From contig SKTN01000236.1 in the NCBI GenBank assembly GCA_007117945.1, forward strand, positions 1 to 5,007: a DNA stretch of 5,007 nt, read 5' to 3'. This document shows, in pieces, positions 4,976-5,007 of this stretch. Both the position numbers and the translations under genes were made by a program. The stretch's first letter is position 1. Every line of letters starts with the position of its first letter. The DNA comes from Nitriliruptoraceae bacterium (GTDB lineage: Bacteria > Actinomycetota > Nitriliruptoria > Nitriliruptorales > Nitriliruptoraceae). Below the pieces are notes generated by a model that was not told the DNA's origin, searched no databases, and saw nothing but the letters and a program-made list of their open reading frames with translations.

Positions 4976-5007
4976 GTCGTCGCTGCCACCTCGGCGTCAG
5001 CGACGAC
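4976..5007. terminator. perfect 10-bp inverted repeat at the window edge
   Basis: GTCGTCGCTG (4976-4985) and CAGCGACGAC (4998-5007) are exact reverse complements separated by 12 bases (CCACCTCGGCGT). The stem may extend beyond the window. It may be the terminator of the GNAT gene, a bidirectional terminator with an unseen neighbour, or a protein-binding palindrome. Confidence 0.5.

Noticed and set aside
3847..4989. Long - strand open frame opposite the GNAT fusion gene
   Set aside because: The frame is Ala/Gly/Val/Pro-rich with no family motif, and the opposite strand carries a clear GNAT gene.

Overview
The window is very GC-rich (about 70% or more by eye), with strong G/C preference at third codon positions, GTG/ATG starts, purine-rich Shine-Dalgarno sites and tightly overlapping genes. 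This suggests a high-GC actinobacterium. The sequence alone does not give me a genus. I see no rRNA, tRNA, CRISPR array, insertion sequence or phage gene.

Left part (1-2092, + strand): the 3' end of a BtpA/SgcQ-family TIM-barrel gene, a complete PfkB-family carbohydrate/nucleoside kinase, and a complete protein of the STM3548-like class I glutamine-amidotransferase-like family. The three genes are joined by two ATGA stop/start overlaps, so they are almost certainly one translationally coupled operon. By family and context they look like a sugar or nucleoside-type catabolic module whose substrate I cannot name. The operon starts upstream of the window.

Middle part (2119-3442, - strand): a Dps mini-ferritin with all four ferroxidase ligands at canonical spacing, followed downstream by a TenA/thiaminase-II-fold protein in which three of the four classical TenA catalytic positions appear changed. 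A 130-base gap with two GC-rich hairpins separates them. The TenA-like gene converges on the amidotransferase-like gene with only 26 bases between stops.

Right part (3443-5007): a 374-base non-coding control region lies between the divergent dps and the last gene. It holds four tandem 11-bp units close to the dps start and three decaying 34-bp units further upstream. The last gene (3817-4866, + strand) starts at a GTG with a good ribosome-binding site. It appears to fuse an N-terminal GNAT acetyltransferase to a C-terminal domain resembling the putative glycolipid-binding family (PF06475/DUF1089). The final 141 bases carry no gene but contain several strong hairpins, the last a perfect 10-bp inverted repeat ending exactly at the window edge.

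I do not see a clear, complete new defence or mobile system. The most interesting items are the GNAT/glycolipid-binding fusion, the two periodic repeat arrays in front of dps, and the TenA-like protein with altered active-site residues.
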